The notes beneath the pieces are model-generated. The model did not search any database. It saw only the letters and a program-made list of their open reading frames with translations, and had not been told where the DNA came from. Made by a program: the position numbers and the translations under genes. Below are positions 7,028 through 10,394 of a stretch of 10,394 bases of DNA, piece by piece (the first letter of the stretch is position 1; the number at the start of each line of letters is the position of its first letter). The DNA lies in the NCBI GenBank assembly GCA_037447655.1, contig JBBHKE010001503.1, forward strand, positions 1 through 10,394. Direction: 5' to 3'. The stretch is from Zygnema cylindricum. Its lineage: Eukaryota > Streptophyta > Zygnematophyceae > Zygnematales > Zygnemataceae.

Positions 7028-7335
7028 GTCTCTCTGTCTCTCACAAACTCTCTCTATCCCTCTCTCACTCTCTATCTCTATCTGCCACTCCCACGTCTTG
7101 TGTCTCACTCTCTGTCTCCCTCTCTCTGTCTCACGTGCTCTCTCACTCTTATCTCTCTCTCCCACTCTCCCTCTCCCTATCAGTCTCACTCTCTCCCTGT
7201 CTCCCTCTCTCTTTCTCACTTGCTCTCTCTCTCTCCCTCCCTATCTCTCCCTTCCTCTCTCTCTCTCTTCCTCCCTCACTCTCTCTCCCTTCCTCTCTCT
7301 CCCTTCTTCTCTCTCTCTCTCCCTCTCTCTGGCTC
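7028..7335. repeat. CT-rich degenerate microsatellite
   Basis: About 300 bases of TCTC, TCCC, CACT and TGTC variants are pyrimidine-rich on the plus strand. On the minus strand this is a GAGA-rich region upstream of the EXORDIUM-like gene, of the kind bound by plant BBR/BPC proteins. On the plus strand it would be a CT-rich leader for anything starting near 7410. One CACGTG lies at 7132-7137. The open frames across it are low-complexity by-products. Confidence 0.85.
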
Positions 7336-7409
7336 AATTTCCTCGGCGCCTCTGTTTCCCGTGCCTCAGTGCAGGCGTCTGCGTGCGCTGGGGTTCGGTC
7401 TCCGCACTA

Positions 7410-7742
7410 ATGCCGGCCGCAATCGCTGCCAGATTCACAGGGGCCGAGAAGCGCCTAGGGGAGGCAACCGCCGACAAAAGAAACCGCCCGCTCCATGTGG
7501 GGAAAACCTGTCGTTCGGCGGCTCCACACATAGAGTCGTACGGAAGTGTGCACGCCTCACGGATTTCAGGGAAATCTGGTACTAATGCGCAACATCCGCC
7601 AGAGGGAAGAGATCGACCTCGCTGGCAAATCTTTTCGCGAGAGAAATGTTTCATCGGTTGTCGCGGAGTCGTACAGATGTGTACGTCCACGTGGCGAGGA
7701 ATCGACATCCGCGATCTGCGTCGGCCGTCGATTTCGGCGTAG
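7410..7742 (+). CDS. Doubtful 110-residue ORF in a GC-richer island
   Basis: An ATG at 7410 follows the CT-rich tract and opens a 110-residue frame beginning MPAAIAARFTGAEKR, basic and rich in Arg and Ser, that ends at TAG 7740-7742. The island from about 7340 to 7760 is visibly richer in G and C than its flanks. The start of the product could pass for an organelle-targeting sequence. However, a minus-strand frame covers the same bases (7753 to 7334), I recognise no domain in either, and no following exon is apparent. It may be the first exon of an unrecognised plus-strand gene, or simply GC-rich promoter DNA. Confidence 0.2.
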   Translation: MPAAIAARFTGAEKRLGEATADKRNRPLHVGKTCRSAAPHIESYGSVHASRISGKSGTNAQHPPEGRDRPRWQIFSREKCFIGCRGVVQMCTSTWRGIDIRDLRRPSISA

Positions 7743-7753
7743 GGAATGTACAC

Positions 7754-9070
7754 CGTCGAAGCGCAGAGGGCTCCACTTTCAAATTTGCTTATGCGACAAA
7801 AAAATAGTTTTGGACTATTAGGGAGCCCACTTGCATGATAGCCACTGGAGGTACCGCGAGACGTAGGTCTCAGAAATTACTGAACGAATACACGTAGATG
7901 ACAGCTGTAATAGGGCCCGGAAAGAAAACTGTTGTTTTTCATGTCCGTACGGACCATGCCGCAGGCCCCGGAAATATAGCGCACTAACCGACAATGTTGC
8001 TGGACTTCAAAGTTCACACTCACGTGCGAATTTGTCCCTACATTGGTGGATTATGGATTGCGAGATCGTGGGTAGCGAACTGACAGCCGCGAGCCATGAT
8101 TATTGCCAGTTAGGCAGATAGGACAAAAAAATAATTTGTGACCGTACTTCAGTCTATTTTTGGCGCCTAAACGACAAGGAATTAAATAAAATTAAGAAGA
8201 TCACATGGAAAGCTCGTAACACAACTTACGCTAAAGGCGGCCTACAAAAGGCCTACCAAAAAACGCCACTTTTGAACTATGAAAAAAACCAAACATAGCC
8301 CCACTGTCCGTACAGTTCATTTAGCAGCGGGCTCTCACAAAATCAGATTCCCGAACTCATTTGTCTTTTCTTCCCGTTTGGCGCCGCAATCACGCCAAGT
8401 CATACCGCCTTTGATTTTCTGTGACGTCACGCTTTTGCGACAAATTTGCTCCCTAATAAAATTCAATCTGAACCGTCCATCTAGAACCGACTTTTTGGCG
8501 GTATTACCGTTTACCCGCAATGAACCTTTCTTAAACTGTATCGTAGATCCCGGTCGTCCGTTTACAGCCGTAGATCTAGTCGTTATCCATTGGCGAGCTA
8601 CTTTACGACAAGCATTCGTAACCTCGTCAGTTTTCTAGCGAATAGTCTCGAATACGACCGTACTGTACCGTACCGTACCATCGAAGGGCCGTCGGATTAT
8701 CTGGTCGGCTGTCCAGTAGGTTCAAGCGGCTTGCCAGCTGTATAATAGATTTAGTGTGGATCCTTTCATATCTTAGGTGACAACAAGGAAGGAGTAAAAC
8801 TGTAAAAGTGTGCACGACAAAGTCAATGGTCACAAATCCGGATTATCCGAAAGACGAATATGACACTGACACGTGCTTTCTTGAGGAAGCACATGTTTAC
8901 TAGAAATAGAGTTGACTTATGAAAATCCCTTTTTTTTACTATAGTTTTTTCGCTTTTTCAGGGTAGTTGATAATCGCACGATTCATTTTTCAGTGTTGTG
9001 CTGCGACGCTTTTTAGTCAGAATATTCAAACGCGAAACGCGCTTTTAAACGCTGTTTCCTAGTTTTCTTA
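7754..9070. other. Long intergenic stretch without a recognised gene
   Basis: I find no convincing coding sequence. Open frames at 8279-8638 (119 codons, plus) and 8627-8833 (minus) show no family resemblance. Visible sites are a 12-base palindrome GTCCGTACGGAC (7943-7954), CACGTG at 8021-8026 and 8870-8875, and a 10-base bZIP-type palindrome GTGACGTCAC (8421-8430). GTACC repeats lie at 8660-8679, and a plant-intergenic-looking word, CTGAACCGTCCATCT, lies near 8468. The stretch may be distal promoter DNA. Confidence 0.4.
8660..8679. repeat. Four GTAC cores at exact 5-bp spacing
   Basis: GTAC starts at 8660, 8665, 8670 and 8675, making a short tandem of GTACC-like units. A related trio at 9248, 9258 and 9268 is spaced by exactly 10. 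Confidence 0.8.
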
Positions 9071-9077
9071 TTCGTAG

Positions 9078-9101
9078 TACACCGTGAATCGCTAATAGTG
9101 T
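9078..9101. mobile_element. Isolated left terminus of the MITE-like family
   Basis: The stretch beginning TACACCGTGAATCGCTAA and continuing TAGTGTT nearly matches the left terminus at 9808, with flanking GTAC/TA retained. No matching right end lies close by; the nearest unused one is at 10132-10155. It is either a relic end or the outer left end of a larger nested element. Confidence 0.5.
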
Positions 9102-9195
9102 TGATAACATAATTTGGAAACCCTAAAATTTTGAACCTTAAACCTAAACGAAAAGAAATAATTGTGCTTTCTCCTTTACTGCAATATAGGTGTGG

Positions 9196-9208
9196 TTTAG
9201 GGTTAGGG
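9196..9208. repeat. Telomere-repeat-like TTTAGGGTTAGGG
   Basis: This matches just under two units of the plant telomere repeat (the second unit lacks one T). AAACCCTAA-type telo-box words also occur at 9119-9125, near 2997 and near 5043. It is too short to be a telomere tract; such words are common plant promoter elements. Confidence 0.5.
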
Positions 9209-9247
9209 TGCAGCTCAGACGAAGAGTGCGGTTGTTTACAGAAATTC

Positions 9248-9690
9248 GTACCATTCCGTACCATACCGTACTCGGGAGGTGGCTAGTCAGCCACAGGACG
9301 TGTAAACACGTGGAAGATATTGAGACGTGTCATAGTGGAAAACCACCAGAATTATCACACGTGTCACAGGCCCTTAGGTCAAGGTGGATCCAACCGAAAA
9401 TCTTTGCCGAAATATTGAAATATTATTCATTTATTTGTCACGCCCTTTCGTGACGCTTTTTCTGCCATCCTTCCAGCTTCGTGGTTTCCCGCGCAAAAAG
9501 TAATGACTTCTGTGGTACGATTACCTGGTACAGAAGTACGTGGTTTTTCGTACGGAAGTACATGGTACGCAAATGACGATTTTAAAATTCAAATTTGTCG
9601 GTGAGTGCGTTGACACGTCAAAGCACACTCAGATTCGATTCATAGTTTTAAAGACGAGGGAGAAATCGCTCTAACCTGTTCTCACGTGTT
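9248..9690. promoter_or_regulatory. Region combining GTAC clusters and CACGTG boxes
   Basis: GTAC cores occur at 9248, 9258 and 9268, and then six fall within 54 bases (9515, 9528, 9536, 9550, 9558, 9565). CACGTG boxes lie at 9307-9312, 9358-9363 and 9683-9688. A near-palindrome ACGTGT-AA-ACACGT occurs at 9298-9311. This is the same pairing of motifs as at 190-600, which suggests a regulatory region or a shared repeat. No gene is seen in the stretch, so any target gene would lie beyond the window or be unrecognised. Confidence 0.35.
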
Positions 9691-9809
9691 TAAACGTCGA
9701 CAATGTGAACACGGGCTATATCGGCTAGTGTATCTAAATTAGTGTTACTGTGTTAGAGAAATCCGCACTTCATTAAAAAGCGCGATGGTAAACCAGGTAA
9801 ATTACAGTA

Positions 9810-10026
9810 CACCGTGTATCGCTATTAGTGTTGATAATTTTGTCGCCACTTAAAACATCTTTTCTCCGTACACACTTGCCCGATTTTCAATTGCAGACCG
9901 CCAATCGGAAGATGAGAATCTTATCTTTCAATCGCCACCGTCAGATTCACTATCCGACATGTGTGTACGGAGAAAAGATGTATTAAGTGGCAATAAAATC
10001 AGTAACACTAATAGCGATTCACGGTG
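9810..10026. mobile_element. MITE-like element with long terminal inverted repeats and TA flanks
   Basis: The 68-base arms (9808-9875 and 9961-10028, counting the flanking TA) are inverted complements at about 61 of 68 positions by eye, with an 85-base centre. The ends read TA-CACCGTG...CACGGTG-TA, consistent with a TA target duplication of the Tc1/mariner type. Inner words include CGCTATTAGTGTT and CATCTTTTCTCCGTACACAC. It has no coding capacity, so it would depend on a transposase elsewhere. Transcribed, it would fold into a long hairpin. A snap-back fragment of another element is an alternative. Confidence 0.8.
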
Positions 10027-10131
10027 TAGTGTTAGATGAATAAATTAGCGTTAATATCTGTTAGCGTTAGGCCCTTGAACCTAAAATAGAGATAATTACA
10101 ATATTCTTTCCTTTACTCTAATAGTTTCTTT

Positions 10132-10155
10132 ACACTAATAGCTATTCATGGTGTA
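10132..10155. mobile_element. Isolated right terminus of the MITE-like family
   Basis: ACACTAATAGCTATTCATGG followed by TGTA matches the inverted form of the family terminus with about three differences. Together with 9078-9101 it could bound an older 1.08-kb element into which the 217-bp copy inserted. Similarity of the two outer ends does not clearly extend past the terminal 24 or so bases. Confidence 0.45.
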
Positions 10156-10394
10156 CAAATTCCATATGGCTTTCCGTTTTCATTAAAATGCACTAAAACC
10201 GTTTTTAATTACATTGATCATGCCAAAAACTTAAATAAAAAAAACGTCATTTTAAACAGTATTAACCGACTTTAAATGTTTACACGATGTTTTCCCGTCA
10301 AAACTTTTAGGGTTGACGATAAAACCCAGGATTACCGTTTTGGTTGGAATCAAACCGCCTACTTCAACATGTACGAAATCATACAAAAAAGTAC
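10156..10394. other. AT-rich right edge, nothing recognised
   Basis: This stretch is AT-rich, with a TTTAGGGTT telo-box word near 10307 and two GTAC cores at 10371 and 10391. I see no coding signal. Confidence 0.5.

Noticed and set aside
6911-7742. Long Ser/Leu/Pro frames on the plus strand across the CT-rich tract
   Set aside because: They translate T-runs and a CT microsatellite. Only the part after 7410 is kept, as a doubtful ORF.
8279-8638. 119-residue plus-strand frame
   Set aside because: There is no recognisable motif, no supporting composition change, and a competing antisense frame. It is probably chance.
9196-9208. Interstitial telomere tract
   Set aside because: It is under two units long, indistinguishable from a common telo-box promoter word.
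9808-10028. microRNA precursor
   Set aside because: The arms are 68 bases and nearly uniform with TA-flanked transposon-like termini, so a MITE explains it better, though small RNAs may still arise.

Overview
The window looks like nuclear DNA of a land plant. It holds an intronless EXORDIUM/PHI-1 family gene, the first exon of a probable chloroplast-targeted DUF2358-type gene with a GT splice donor, long poly(A)/(T) and GA/CT tracts, CACGTG boxes, and decayed mobile-element DNA. I cannot name the species. A non-seed plant is possible, but that is only a guess. All identifications come from reading motifs by eye; no search was run.

Layout. 1-309: intron of the left-hand gene (minus strand), with a dense cluster of GTACGG hexamers. 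310-645: its first coding exon, with a transit-peptide-like start and the opening helix of a DUF2358-like domain. 646-1000: its CT-rich leader and AT-rich promoter. 1000-1600: AT-rich non-coding DNA dotted with ATTAGTGTTA-like words that recur near the right edge. About 1804-2545: a frameshifted, stop-containing relic of a reverse-transcriptase-type retroelement ORF. 2415-3431 and 3690-5454: two direct copies of one long segment. They share a common right end, and the second carries a greatly expanded TGTCACA-type tandem array (about 4051-4636). They may be two insertions of one element, the second 5'-truncated, or a tandem duplication.

5508-6908 (minus): the only complete confident gene, a secreted EXORDIUM-like protein of 466 residues. 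Its signal peptide is encoded almost entirely by a purine/pyrimidine microsatellite, and its 3' flank lies inside the second long repeat. 6929-7335: T-tract then CT-tract, forming a divergent low-complexity spacer. 7340-7760: a GC-richer island with a doubtful plus-strand ORF. 7760-9070: no convincing gene. 9070-10160: a family of inverted-repeat elements, including a clear 217-bp MITE-like hairpin flanked by TA. 10160-10394: nothing recognised.

The two plant genes do not form an obvious pathway: one product is predicted to be in the plastid and the other in the cell wall or apoplast. I do not see a new multi-gene system. The most noteworthy signals are the microsatellite-encoded signal peptide, the shared-end repeat pair with its array, the MITE family, and clusters of GTAC cores next to CACGTG boxes at both ends of the window.
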